A stretch of DNA of 64,000 nucleotides from an uncultured Croceitalea sp. Its GTDB lineage: Bacteria > Bacteroidota > Bacteroidia > Flavobacteriales > Flavobacteriaceae. The translations under genes were made by a program, and so were the position numbers. Positions 27,309 through 38,016 of the stretch are shown one piece after another (positions within the stretch are counted from its first letter, which is position 1; each line of letters begins with the position of its first letter). The DNA is taken from NCBI GenBank assembly GCA_947503285.1, contig CANNDD010000011.1, positions 29,702 to 93,701 on the forward strand, written 5' to 3'. The notes under the pieces are model-generated. The model was not told the origin of the DNA. It saw only the letters and a list, made by a program, of their open reading frames with translations, and did no database searches.

Positions 27309-28094
27309 TTAAATGGAGTTTGCAATTAATTCCGCTACATCCAAAACGGCGATACTAGCTTCTTTTTCATGGGCTTTAATACCATCGGTCATCATGGTAT
27401 TGCAATAGGGACAACCGGTGGCTATGATATTGGGATTGGTCTCTAAAGCGTCTTTTGTTCGCAATACATTTATATCCATATCACCCTTTTCGGGCTCTTT
27501 AAACATTTGTGCACCTCCGGCACCACAACACAAGGCCGTTTTTTTATGCCTTTTCATTTCTACGATATCGGCATTGGTCTTTTTGAGTATTTCTCTGGGC
27601 GCATCATAAACGGCGTTTGCCCTACCTAAATAGCACGGGTCGTGAAACGTAATTCGTTTTTCCTTATAAACCTGTCCTTCCAATGACAAACGACCACTAT
27701 CCAATAACTCTTTGATGTACTGGGTATGATGCACTACATCATACTTTCCACCTAAGCTTGGGTATTCATTTTTCAACGTATTGAAAGAATGTGGATCACA
27801 AGTAACGATACGCTTTATTTCATAGCCGTTCAACACTTCAATATTCATCATGGCCTGCATTTGAAATAAAAACTCATTACCGGCCCTTTTGGCAACATCA
27901 CCGGTACAGCTTTCTTCCGATCCTAAAACCGCAAAGTCCACACTGGCCTTATTCAATATTTTTACAAATGCCCTTGAAATCTTCTTGGCCCTATCGTCGT
28001 AGCTCCCTGCAGAACCTACCCAAAATAATATTTCGGGTTGTTTGCCTTGGGCAACAAATTCTTCCATGGTTTTTACCACAAGTGCTTCACTCAT
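27309..28094 (-). CDS. Fe-S protein with CCG domains (heterodisulfide-reductase-subunit-B-like)
   Basis: A 261-residue soluble protein with two cysteine-rich CCG modules. One includes CDPHSFNTLKNEYP (about 115-128) and HDPCYLGR (about 150-157), and the other CCGAGGAQMF (about 189-198) and CPYCNTMM (about 228-235). This is the layout of HdrB, GlcF and LutA-like subunits that bind an unusual cluster and handle two-electron chemistry. It is ten bases downstream of a membrane Fe-S partner gene. Together they look like an electron-transfer pair linking the quinone pool to an unknown soluble donor. Many Bacteroidota carry this pair beside the cell-envelope genes that follow. Confidence 0.88.
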   Translation of the reverse strand: MSEALVVKTMEEFVAQGKQPEILFWVGSAGSYDDRAKKISRAFVKILNKASVDFAVLGSEESCTGDVAKRAGNEFLFQMQAMMNIEVLNGYEIKRIVTCDPHSFNTLKNEYPSLGGKYDVVHHTQYIKELLDSGRLSLEGQVYKEKRITFHDPCYLGRANAVYDAPREILKKTNADIVEMKRHKKTALCCGAGGAQMFKEPEKGDMDINVLRTKDALETNPNIIATGCPYCNTMMTDGIKAHEKEASIAVLDVAELIANSI

Positions 28095-28104
28095 AAGACT
28101 GTAA

Positions 28105-29427
28105 TTATTCGTTTACCCAATTCAATCGATCCATTTGGTTATAAGGCCAAGGTGCCCCATTGTTTTCGATATTTGACATCATATTGTTTAATTCCGTTGG
28201 TGCTGCAGATTGTTCCATAACCAAATACCTGCGCATTTCAACAATGATGGATAAGGGGTCTATACTGACGGGACATGCCTGAACACAAGCATTACATGTG
28301 GTACATGCCCAAAGTTCTTCTTTCGTAATATAATCATCCAACAATTGTTTGCCATCTGGAACGAACTTACCTTGATTCGCATCTATGTTTTTACCCACTT
28401 CTTCCAATCGATCACGAGTATCCATCATTATCTTTCGGGGCGATAGTTTTTTACCTGTTTGGTTCGCGGGGCATTCTGAGGTACACCTGCCACATTCCGT
28501 GCATGTATATGCGTTTAAAAGCTGCACCCAATTCAAATCCATTACGTCAGACGCCCCGAACTTACCCGGTTCGGCAGCATCGTCAGCTGGCGCCGCAAAA
28601 GGATCTGCAGTGGGGTCTAACATCAATTTCACCTCATTGGTTACCGCCTCGACATTGCTGAACTTTCCTAGAGGACCTAATTTTCCGTAATAGGTATTTG
28701 GGAAAGCCAAAAGAATATGTAAGTGTTTCGAGTAATAGAGGTAATTCAAGAAAAATAAGATTCCGATAATATGTGCCCACCATGCGATACGTTCTATCAA
28801 AATCACGGTTGAAATCGACATACCGTCAAAAATAGGGAGCAAAAATTGACTCACAGGAAAAGCCCCAGCTTGTTCATAATGTGCCGCGCCTAGTTGCTGC
28901 AATTGAAAATCAGCAGCATTCATGGTCAAAAACAAGAACATCAATACCAATTCTATATAAAGAATTAGATTGCCATCTTTTTTAGGCCAACCTTCCATTT
29001 CCGGTTTTACAAAACGTTGTAATCGAATAACATTCCTGCGCAGCCAAAAAACCACTACGGCAATGATTACCAATAATGCCAATACCTCAAATGAACCGAT
29101 CAGAAAATCGTATACTATACCTAAAGGGGCAAAAATTCGATGTGTGCCCAACAATCCATCTATGATGATTTCCAATACCTCGATATTGATAATGACAAAA
29201 CCAACATAAACAATAATGTGCATCAATCCCGCGATTGGGCGAACAACCATTTTTGTCTGTCCCAAAGCAATCTTGAGCATATTTTTCCAACGTTGTGCTT
29301 TGTTATCATTCACATCCACATCGTTGCCAAGCTTGATGTTCCTTTGCAGTTTTTGAACGTTTCTCACAAAATAACCAACACCGGCGAATAGAATGACACC
29401 AAAGAGTATATTGGGAAGGTATTCCAT
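28105..29427 (-). CDS. Membrane-bound 4Fe-4S oxidoreductase subunit
   Basis: A 440-residue protein with an N-terminal helix (about 4-22), then several membrane helices between about 65 and 260 with conserved histidines like a NarI/HdrE-type haem b region. The soluble C-terminal part carries two classical 4Fe-4S motifs: CTECGRCTSECP at about 316-327 and CTTCNACVQACP at about 378-389. It likely passes electrons between the menaquinone pool and the CCG protein encoded next. The gene starts only three bases after the MlaD gene ends, so it belongs to one minus-strand transcript with it. Confidence 0.88.
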   Translation of the reverse strand: MEYLPNILFGVILFAGVGYFVRNVQKLQRNIKLGNDVDVNDNKAQRWKNMLKIALGQTKMVVRPIAGLMHIIVYVGFVIINIEVLEIIIDGLLGTHRIFAPLGIVYDFLIGSFEVLALLVIIAVVVFWLRRNVIRLQRFVKPEMEGWPKKDGNLILYIELVLMFLFLTMNAADFQLQQLGAAHYEQAGAFPVSQFLLPIFDGMSISTVILIERIAWWAHIIGILFFLNYLYYSKHLHILLAFPNTYYGKLGPLGKFSNVEAVTNEVKLMLDPTADPFAAPADDAAEPGKFGASDVMDLNWVQLLNAYTCTECGRCTSECPANQTGKKLSPRKIMMDTRDRLEEVGKNIDANQGKFVPDGKQLLDDYITKEELWACTTCNACVQACPVSIDPLSIIVEMRRYLVMEQSAAPTELNNMMSNIENNGAPWPYNQMDRLNWVNE

Positions 29428-29430
29428 AGA

Positions 29431-30396
29431 TCAATTTTCTTTTTGGGCTGCTGGGTCGTTCTCAGGCAGCTCATATTCTTTTTGTTTCTTACCAAAAACC
29501 GATACGTTGACATATCGCTTGGGGTTCAACCTAAAATCTTGTAATAACAGATCAAGCTCCCTTGAGGCATTGGAAAGATTTTCGTACAGTGCATCATCAT
29601 TTGCCAACTTACCTAAGGTACCTTCACCTTCTTCTATTTTGGTCAATACCTTATTTAGCTTGTTAACGGTTCCTTGTAGGTTCTTGAAAGTACCGACAAT
29701 ATCGGTTTGGGCCAATTCTTTGGAAAGTTTTGAAAAATTTGATGTAATGGTATTGATATTCTTCAATGAACTATCTAGCCCCGGTTTATTGGCCGATAAA
29801 ACCGTATTCATGGTATTCGCACTGGATTGAAAGCTCGAGATCAATTTGTTCAACCCTGAGATACTTTGACGTAATTCCCTTCTTGTTTGGGCGTCTAGAA
29901 CATCATTCACGTGCACTAATAACGAGTCAGCATTCGTAACCGCTCCCTCAACTTTCAATTGCAAGGGAGTAAGGTTTTCTTGAACCAAATCGGTAAGCCC
30001 TGGCTTTACACGTGATTTCAGCGTATCACCCGATACGGCCATAGGGCTATCATCAAAGACCGGTATAATCTGTACACCCTTACCCCCAATTATTCCGGTA
30101 TCATAAATCTCGGCAATACTGTTGCTAGAAAAATCGAATCCTTTATCTACCGAAAAAGTAACTACCGATTTAAACTTATTGTTCTTGAACCTTATGCTTT
30201 GAACATTGCCGACGACAAGTCCATTGATTGTAACCTGCGTGCCCATTTGCAACCCCCCGACATTATCATACACTGCATGAAAAGTAGAGGAATTATCAAA
30301 AAGTGAAGAAGATTTTAAATACCCAAATCCAAAAATAACTGCAAGAATTCCGAACAACACTAAAATTCCAGTCTTAACTTCCCTAGATAACTTCAA
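29431..30396 (-). CDS. MlaD/MCE-domain protein
   Basis: A 321-residue periplasmic lipid-transport subunit. One N-terminal membrane anchor (about 8-28) is followed by a single MCE domain (about 38-115) with YDNVGGLQMGTQVTINGLVVG, split by the usual glycine turns. A long alpha-helical region (about 140-285) follows, which in this family forms a needle or tunnel. MlaD-like proteins bind phospholipids for transport between the membranes. The usual MlaE permease and MlaF ATPase are not in this window. It lies between the amidase and the Fe-S genes. A possible -7 box is listed just upstream. Confidence 0.88.
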   Translation of the reverse strand: MKLSREVKTGILVLFGILAVIFGFGYLKSSSLFDNSSTFHAVYDNVGGLQMGTQVTINGLVVGNVQSIRFKNNKFKSVVTFSVDKGFDFSSNSIAEIYDTGIIGGKGVQIIPVFDDSPMAVSGDTLKSRVKPGLTDLVQENLTPLQLKVEGAVTNADSLLVHVNDVLDAQTRRELRQSISGLNKLISSFQSSANTMNTVLSANKPGLDSSLKNINTITSNFSKLSKELAQTDIVGTFKNLQGTVNKLNKVLTKIEEGEGTLGKLANDDALYENLSNASRELDLLLQDFRLNPKRYVNVSVFGKKQKEYELPENDPAAQKEN

Positions 30397-30419
30397 AAGG
30401 TGTGATTTACGATTACTAA

Positions 30420-30427
30420 CAAAATTA
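30420..30427 (-). promoter_or_regulatory. Candidate -7 element for the MlaD gene
   Basis: The minus strand reads TAATTTTG, matching TAnnTTTG, 24 bases upstream of the MlaD start in the short gap after the amidase gene. No well-spaced -33 TTG was found, so it may be an internal promoter or chance. Confidence 0.35.
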
Positions 30428-30462
30428 GGAATAAATTTAACAAAGCGTCAGGGTTGATCCAT

Positions 30463-31683
30463 TCATTTTAAAGCCTCTTTTAAAGGAATGCGTTTACCCG
30501 ACTTGTACGCTACGATATAGGAAGTAGTATAACCCTTCGCATCTGCATTAGATTTCAGCTCTTTAGCTTTGTCATATGTACTGGCATTGCCATACATATA
30601 GCGATACAAATCATTAAACGATTCTTTTGAGATCGTATCCAATCCTTTAAAGTTAGAGGGTTCCAATGCAATTGCCTTCGAACTGGCCATTATTTGAACC
30701 TTAAAAATTATTTCCGTATTGGCATCCTCATTAGGTTTTTCAACTATATCACTATCTTCTTTTTTGACATTTTCCCCTTTTACAATGTCAGCAACTTGCT
30801 TATTGGGCTCTTTAATTTCAGGTTCGGGTATTTCAACTTTTTCGGTAGCCTTCACTTCATTGGCAATGGGGTTACGCTTCGTAGTTTCAATGGGGGTAAG
30901 CTCGGCATTAACGCCATCTTTATAACTTAGTATGGCATTGGCAATCGAGACACCCATATCTTTCTGTCCTTTAGAGGAGTTCAGATAACTACCTTCAGCC
31001 TTATTGGTCAAAAAACCGGTCTCTATCAATACGCTCGGCATAAAGGTTTGGTGTAATACGATAAAACCTGCTTGCTTTACTTTGCGGTCTTTTCGTTTTA
31101 AGTCGGCCGTAAAATTCTTTTGTAACAACTTGGCCAATTCGATGCTTTGATCCAAAAATTCTTCTTGCATGATCGTCAACCCAATAACCGATTCAGGGGA
31201 ATTGATATCATATTCCGCATATTTTTTTTCATAGTTATCCTCAAGGTATATCACCGAGTTCTCTTTCTTGGCGACCTCAAAGTTCTGTTTGTTCGCATGA
31301 AGCCCCAAAACGAAGGTACCGGCCCCATGTGCATCGGAGTTGTGTGAGTCACAATGCACCGAAACAAACAAATCGGCATTGGCCTGATTTGCTATTTCAC
31401 CCCTTTTGAACAGGTCTACAAAGGTATCGTCGTCCCTAGTAAAGATCACCTCTATGTCTGGGTGCTTTTCCAAAATCCTGCCCACTTCCAAAACAATCGA
31501 AAGTGCAATGTCTTTTTCCAAATAGCCGTTCCCCAGGTTTCCGGGATCATGTCCCCCATGGCCTGCATCGAGAACTACGACAAACTTATCTTCGCTAGTC
31601 AGTTCGGTATTATTTTTGATAAAGGAAGAAAAAAGAAATACCAAAGTGGGTAAAAAGGCAAAAATGAACCGATTTTTAATCAT
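30463..31683 (-). CDS. N-acetylmuramoyl-L-alanine amidase (AmiC type)
   Basis: A 406-residue zinc amidase that cleaves the peptide from the glycan strand of peptidoglycan in the periplasm. A signal peptide (about 1-22) precedes an Amidase_3 domain with zinc and catalytic residues in order: His42 in DAGHGGHDPG, Glu56 in YLEKD, His110 in VSVHCDSH, and Glu221 in LIETGF. After a charged linker (about 255-325), residues 327-406 form a SPOR-like repeat (FKVQIMASS, YRYMYGNASTYDKAKEL), which in this phylum can bind peptidoglycan. The gene is divergent from lptD. Confidence 0.93.
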   Translation of the reverse strand: MIKNRFIFAFLPTLVFLFSSFIKNNTELTSEDKFVVVLDAGHGGHDPGNLGNGYLEKDIALSIVLEVGRILEKHPDIEVIFTRDDDTFVDLFKRGEIANQANADLFVSVHCDSHNSDAHGAGTFVLGLHANKQNFEVAKKENSVIYLEDNYEKKYAEYDINSPESVIGLTIMQEEFLDQSIELAKLLQKNFTADLKRKDRKVKQAGFIVLHQTFMPSVLIETGFLTNKAEGSYLNSSKGQKDMGVSIANAILSYKDGVNAELTPIETTKRNPIANEVKATEKVEIPEPEIKEPNKQVADIVKGENVKKEDSDIVEKPNEDANTEIIFKVQIMASSKAIALEPSNFKGLDTISKESFNDLYRYMYGNASTYDKAKELKSNADAKGYTTSYIVAYKSGKRIPLKEALK

Positions 31684-31737
31684 AAGAACAGCTGATTTTT
31701 AGTGCTTCCCCAAGGTTAAATTTATGGTAATGTCGGA

Positions 31738-31767
31738 TTAACAGAATAAAAAATATATGTAAGTTTG
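31738..31767 (+). promoter_or_regulatory. Candidate lptD promoter (Bacteroidota type)
   Basis: A perfect -7 element TAAGTTTG lies at 31760-31767. A TTA at 31738-31740, one base from the TTG consensus of the -33 element, is separated from it by 19 bases. This is the spacing expected for the housekeeping sigma factor of Flavobacteriia. It would give a leader of roughly 40 bases before the lptD start. Confidence 0.6.
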
Positions 31768-31814
31768 AGCTTCAAAAACTGAGCCAACCTACTACAAAAA
31801 TAGGATTTATCACG

Positions 31815-34514
31815 TTGCAAGCAAACAAACATCGCTATCTTTTACCATTGCTACTGGTTTTTGTGACGCTCGGCATCAAGGCACAAGAAGACCCTATCGT
31901 ACCGCTACCCATCAAGGCCGTAAAAGATTCCATAACGAGTACGTTACTTGTTGAAAGCCCCTTGGTCGATACAAAATCAAAAGATTCAACCGAGGTCGAT
32001 TCCCTACCCAAGAAAAAGCCCCTTTTACTTGATAAAATAAAGTATAAGGCAAAAGATTACGTCAAGCTAAGCAAGAAAGACAACAAAATATACCTATACA
32101 ACGAAGCGGAAATCTATTATCAAGATACCGAACTAAAAGCGGGTATTATCGTCATGGATTATGTAACCAACGAGGTATATGCCGGTAGAATAAAAGATTC
32201 GACCGGTGTCTATTCGCAGTTACCCAATTTTAAACAAGGTAGTCAAGTAGTGATTCCAGATTCCATTCGATTTAATTTTGATACCCAAAAAGCCCTCATT
32301 TGGAATTCACGCACAGAACAAGGTGCCAATGCCGGAGCTTTGGGTTCAGAGTCGATGAAAGTCTTGGCCGAAATGACCAAAAAAGAGAATGATTCCGTTT
32401 ATTTTTTAAAAAATGGTAAACTTACGACCTCAAAAGATACCTTAGATCCCGACTATTACATCCGTATTCGAAAAGCGAAATTTGTACCTGGCAAAAAAAT
32501 CATCGCTGGTTATAGTAACATGTACTTGGTTGACGTACCTACCCCTATTGCCTTACCATTCGCATATTTTCCGTTGACGACGGGGCGCACTGCCGGATTG
32601 ATATTCCCGACATTTACGCAAGATCCCAATCGTGGTTTTGCAGTTCAAAATGGAGGGTATTATTTTCCAATCAATGACTACGTAGACCTTAGTATCATGG
32701 GCGATTATTTTACCAATGGCAGTTACGGGTTTAGGTTACGTTCTATTTATAAACAACGGTACCGTTTTCAGGGCAATATCAATTTTAGTTTTGAAAATCA
32801 GGTATTTAGTCAGAAGGGGTTTGATGATTTTTCACGAAATACGACCTACAACCTACAAGTAAGCCACTCGCAAGACGCAAAGGCCAATCCGAATTCGAGG
32901 TTTTCCGCGTCGGTCAATATTGCCAGTAGTGAATTTTTCACCAATTCGTTCAGTCAGATAAACGTTCAAAATACACAGAATAACAACCAGTCTTCTTCCA
33001 TCTCGTATTCAAAGACATTTCCTGAATACCCATCGGTGAACCTAAGTTTGACTGCAACACATAACCAAAACAACCAAACTAGGGAGGTCAATCTTACCCT
33101 ACCGACCTTACAGGCGAGTATGGAACGTATTTTCCCTTTCGCGAAAAGGGACGGGATAAAGAAAGGTATTATCCAAAATTTGAATTTTCAATATAACCTA
33201 AGGGCAGAAAATAGGATTCGTACCTCAGATTCTTTGCTATTTACCAATCGTGTTTTTGAGGATGCCAGGGTCGGGGCCCGTCATTCGTTACCGTTCAATA
33301 CCAATTTTAAGGTGGCCAAATATTTCAGTATCTCCGTTGGGGGTAATTATGAAGATGTATGGTCCCTAAACACCTTTGAACGTGGCGTTGAGAGTGAAGA
33401 ATCGAATCGTGAGGTGATTTTAGATACCTTGAACGGTTTCGCCCGATACAATGAGTATGGTTTAAACGCGAGTATTGGTACAACACTCTATGGTACCTTC
33501 AATTTTGGTGAGGATAAAAAAATACAGGCCATACGACATGTGATACGACCCCAGTTAGGTTGGGGCTATACGCCCTCATTCGAGCAGTTTTATGAGACCT
33601 ATCTTGACAATGACAATCAAGAGGTACTTTACAGTCCTTTTGAGGGAACCTTAAATGGGGCTCCTAGCCTAAATAGTTCCAATTCCCTGTCGTTTACGGT
33701 TCAGAACACGCTAGAGGCTAAAGTGCGTGATAAAGATTCCACGGCCTTAGAACCAAAGAAGGTCACCATTTTGAACAACCTTAGTTTCAGTACGGCCTAT
33801 AATTTTGAGGCAGACTCGTTGAAACTTGCCCCCATCGGGTTCACGGGTGGTACCACTATCCTCAACAATAAAATGAATATCAACTTCAATGGAACCTTAG
33901 ATCCTTATGCCATTGATAATAATGGAACCCGCATCAACACCTTCAACATCAACAATGGGGGTAGCCTATTGCGTTTGACCAGGGCATCCTTCAACCTGTC
34001 GTATGGGTTTGGAAGTGATACCTTCAAAAGGGAAGGAAGGCAAAAAGATGAGGCTGAGGAAGTCAGTGATCAATACCGGGCGGCCAGCGGTGGAAGTACC
34101 GATGATCTTTTTGGCTTCGGATTCGATAATCGTGGGGGATCCACGAGAAATGACGACGATGTTGAAAACCCCTTATACACGAATAATATACCATGGGATA
34201 TCAATATGCGGTTTGCACTCGGATATACCAACACCAATCGACAAAATGAAATTTCGAACGCTTCGTTGATGTTTTCGGGCAACGTGGCATTGACCCCGAA
34301 ATGGGACGTTCGGGTCTCGTCAGGATATGACTTCGTCAATCAGGGGTTTAGCCAGACCCAATTGGGCTTTACCAGAAATTTAAAAAGTTTTGACCTCCGT
34401 TTCAACTGGGTGCCTTTTGGTAGAAATGAACGTTGGGACTTCTTTATTGGGATCAGTAGTTCTATTCTTAGCGACCTGAAATGGGAGAACAACAGCCAAC
34501 GCGTCATCAGATAG
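31815..34514 (+). CDS. lptD: LPS-assembly outer-membrane protein LptD
   Basis: The outer-membrane translocon that inserts lipopolysaccharide into the outer leaflet. The 899-residue protein has a signal peptide ending IKAQ (about 1-23), an N-terminal LptA-like jelly-roll region (about 70-250) with the repeated YNEAEIYYQD-type strands, and a large C-terminal beta-barrel dominated by alternating aromatic strands up to the last residues. It begins with TTG at 31815; no ATG or GTG exists in frame between the upstream stop and the signal sequence, and the promoter at 31738-31767 fits this start. It is divergent from the amidase gene. Its presence supports a lipopolysaccharide-bearing envelope for the glycan made at the left of the window. 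Confidence 0.9.
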   Translation: MQANKHRYLLPLLLVFVTLGIKAQEDPIVPLPIKAVKDSITSTLLVESPLVDTKSKDSTEVDSLPKKKPLLLDKIKYKAKDYVKLSKKDNKIYLYNEAEIYYQDTELKAGIIVMDYVTNEVYAGRIKDSTGVYSQLPNFKQGSQVVIPDSIRFNFDTQKALIWNSRTEQGANAGALGSESMKVLAEMTKKENDSVYFLKNGKLTTSKDTLDPDYYIRIRKAKFVPGKKIIAGYSNMYLVDVPTPIALPFAYFPLTTGRTAGLIFPTFTQDPNRGFAVQNGGYYFPINDYVDLSIMGDYFTNGSYGFRLRSIYKQRYRFQGNINFSFENQVFSQKGFDDFSRNTTYNLQVSHSQDAKANPNSRFSASVNIASSEFFTNSFSQINVQNTQNNNQSSSISYSKTFPEYPSVNLSLTATHNQNNQTREVNLTLPTLQASMERIFPFAKRDGIKKGIIQNLNFQYNLRAENRIRTSDSLLFTNRVFEDARVGARHSLPFNTNFKVAKYFSISVGGNYEDVWSLNTFERGVESEESNREVILDTLNGFARYNEYGLNASIGTTLYGTFNFGEDKKIQAIRHVIRPQLGWGYTPSFEQFYETYLDNDNQEVLYSPFEGTLNGAPSLNSSNSLSFTVQNTLEAKVRDKDSTALEPKKVTILNNLSFSTAYNFEADSLKLAPIGFTGGTTILNNKMNINFNGTLDPYAIDNNGTRINTFNINNGGSLLRLTRASFNLSYGFGSDTFKREGRQKDEAEEVSDQYRAASGGSTDDLFGFGFDNRGGSTRNDDDVENPLYTNNIPWDINMRFALGYTNTNRQNEISNASLMFSGNVALTPKWDVRVSSGYDFVNQGFSQTQLGFTRNLKSFDLRFNWVPFGRNERWDFFIGISSSILSDLKWENNSQRVIR

Positions 34515-34573
34515 CGACCTTTACTTTCTATTTACAGTTCTTCATCGTAAATTACGCCATCTAAGAAATCCAT

Positions 34574-34954
34574 ATGAAAACAATGATTACGACTTCGAAG
34601 GCCCCGGCACCTATTGGCCCCTACAATCAGGCAATTTTAGTCAAGGATACCCTTTATATTTCCGGGCAGACCCCTATTGACCCTGCAACTGGAAAGTTGG
34701 TGGAAGGTGATGTGAAAATAGAGGCGGAACGGTGCATGCAAAACCTAAAGGCCATTTTGGAAGAAGCCGGTATGACTTTTGAAAATGTGGTCAAAACTTC
34801 CATTTTTTTGAAAGATATGCACCAGTTTGCCCAGGTAAACGAGGTTTACGGAAGTTACTTCGACTCAGATACTGCACCAGCCAGGGAAACGGTTGAAGTC
34901 GCCAACCTACCCATGTTCGTCAATGTCGAGATTTCTATGATCGCCGTCAGATAG
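34574..34954 (+). CDS. ridA: RidA-family reactive-intermediate deaminase
   Basis: A 126-residue YjgF/YER057c/UK114 protein that hydrolyses reactive enamine/imine intermediates released by PLP enzymes. The family arginine is in PARETVEVA near residue 103 and the C-terminal VNVEISMIAV is typical; length and start are normal. Its last eight bases overlap the 3' end of the convergent kinase-like gene. It lies 60 bases after lptD and may have its own promoter, though I did not see a clear one. Confidence 0.92.
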   Translation: MKTMITTSKAPAPIGPYNQAILVKDTLYISGQTPIDPATGKLVEGDVKIEAERCMQNLKAILEEAGMTFENVVKTSIFLKDMHQFAQVNEVYGSYFDSDTAPARETVEVANLPMFVNVEISMIAVR

Positions 34955-35798
34955 TACTCTTGTGAAAATCGACCAAGCCATCTATAGGCCTTTGTCTGAT
35001 AACACCTAAGATCAAATCGTTTCGTTCAATGACGGTAGCCAATTCTTCCCTAAGAAAATGGGCAATACTACCTACGAAACTAACGGGAACCTTTGTGGCC
35101 AATTCAAATTGCATGATATAGTTATTGACGAACTGTTGAAAGCCTTTGTCGATAACCCCCCTGCAATACGGATGCTCCCTATTTTCGACGATAAAGCGCG
35201 CGAAGGTAGCTAGATAGGTATTCGGATTAGGTTGTTTGTATAGATTATCTTTAATGACATCGGCATCAAGTTCGTACTCTTTGGCGAACTTCATACCTAA
35301 ATCTTGTGGCATTTTATGGAAGTAATAATCCCGTAACAACTTTCTTCCGAAAAAATTACCACTGCCATCGTCCATAAGGATATAACCTAAGGAAGTAACC
35401 TTTTGAAATAGCTGATGACCGTCGTAATAGCTACAATTTGAACCGGTTCCTAAAATACAGACAATGCCCTGATGGCCGATTTTAGTTGTTGCATAAATAG
35501 CTGCGTACGTATCTTCACGCACCGAGGCTTTCGCATTCGGAAAAAAGTCCTTAAAGATTTCCTTTAAAAACTTCTTCATGCGATCCGTACCACATCCTGC
35601 TCCATAAAAATAGAGTTGGGACACGGCTTCCTTATTTTTTGACAGTTCAAAATTATTGGCCAACCTGTCTTCAATCACCTCTCTTGTAAGTACCTCAGGG
35701 CTTAACCCTAGGGTCTGTGTCACAAAGAGCTGTTCCCCTTTGTCATCAAGCGCAATCCAATCAGACTTCGTAGCACCACTATCAACGATTAAAATCAT
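34947..35798 (-). CDS. BadF/BadG-type ATPase, N-acetylglucosamine-kinase-like
   Basis: A 283-residue actin-fold ATPase. The phosphate-1 motif DSGATKSDW is at 6-14, the second phosphate loop is at about 118-123 (LGTGSN), and DDGSG near 145 belongs to the sugar site. The branch is close to eukaryotic-type N-acetylglucosamine kinases, which would phosphorylate amino sugars released from cell-wall turnover. The reductive-activase role of some BadF relatives is unlikely because no Fe-S cysteine pair is present. It lies downstream of gapA but is separated from it by a strong terminator-like hairpin. Confidence 0.8.
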   Translation of the reverse strand: MILIVDSGATKSDWIALDDKGEQLFVTQTLGLSPEVLTREVIEDRLANNFELSKNKEAVSQLYFYGAGCGTDRMKKFLKEIFKDFFPNAKASVREDTYAAIYATTKIGHQGIVCILGTGSNCSYYDGHQLFQKVTSLGYILMDDGSGNFFGRKLLRDYYFHKMPQDLGMKFAKEYELDADVIKDNLYKQPNPNTYLATFARFIVENREHPYCRGVIDKGFQQFVNNYIMQFELATKVPVSFVGSIAHFLREELATVIERNDLILGVIRQRPIDGLVDFHKSTI

Positions 35799-35802
35799 AT
35801 CC

Positions 35803-35857
35803 TTTAAAAATAAATATTCCTGAAAATAATGAAAGTAACACTATTTTCAGGAATATA
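35803..35857 (-). terminator. Strong hairpin after gapA
   Basis: A perfect 15-bp inverted repeat with arms at 35814-35828 and 35842-35856 and a 13-base loop. On the minus strand it is followed by TTATTTTTAAA, a T-rich tail. It sits between the gapA stop (35872) and the start of the kinase-like gene (35798), so it fits an intrinsic terminator or attenuating hairpin ending the pfkA-gapA transcript. Confidence 0.75.
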
Positions 35858-35871
35858 GAATTATTACCGAC

Positions 35872-37888
<2,017 letters not shown>

Positions 37889-37899
37889 ATTTAAGAGAT

Positions 37900-37916
37900 C
37901 AAAACTAGCAAACTTA
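37900..37916 (-). promoter_or_regulatory. Candidate -7 elements for pfkA-gapA
   Basis: On the minus strand TAAGTTTG (37909-37916) and TAGTTTTG (37900-37907) both match TAnnTTTG. The first is identical to the lptD -7 element. They lie 12-28 bases before the pfkA start. A well-spaced TTG was not found. Confidence 0.45.
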
Positions 37917-38016
37917 TTCTAATAAAAAAATGACCTTACTACTAATTTGGACGATACCGAGCACGCAAACGATTTCGTATCACGCTTCATCAAAAAAAAT
38001 CACAATATCTTAGAAA

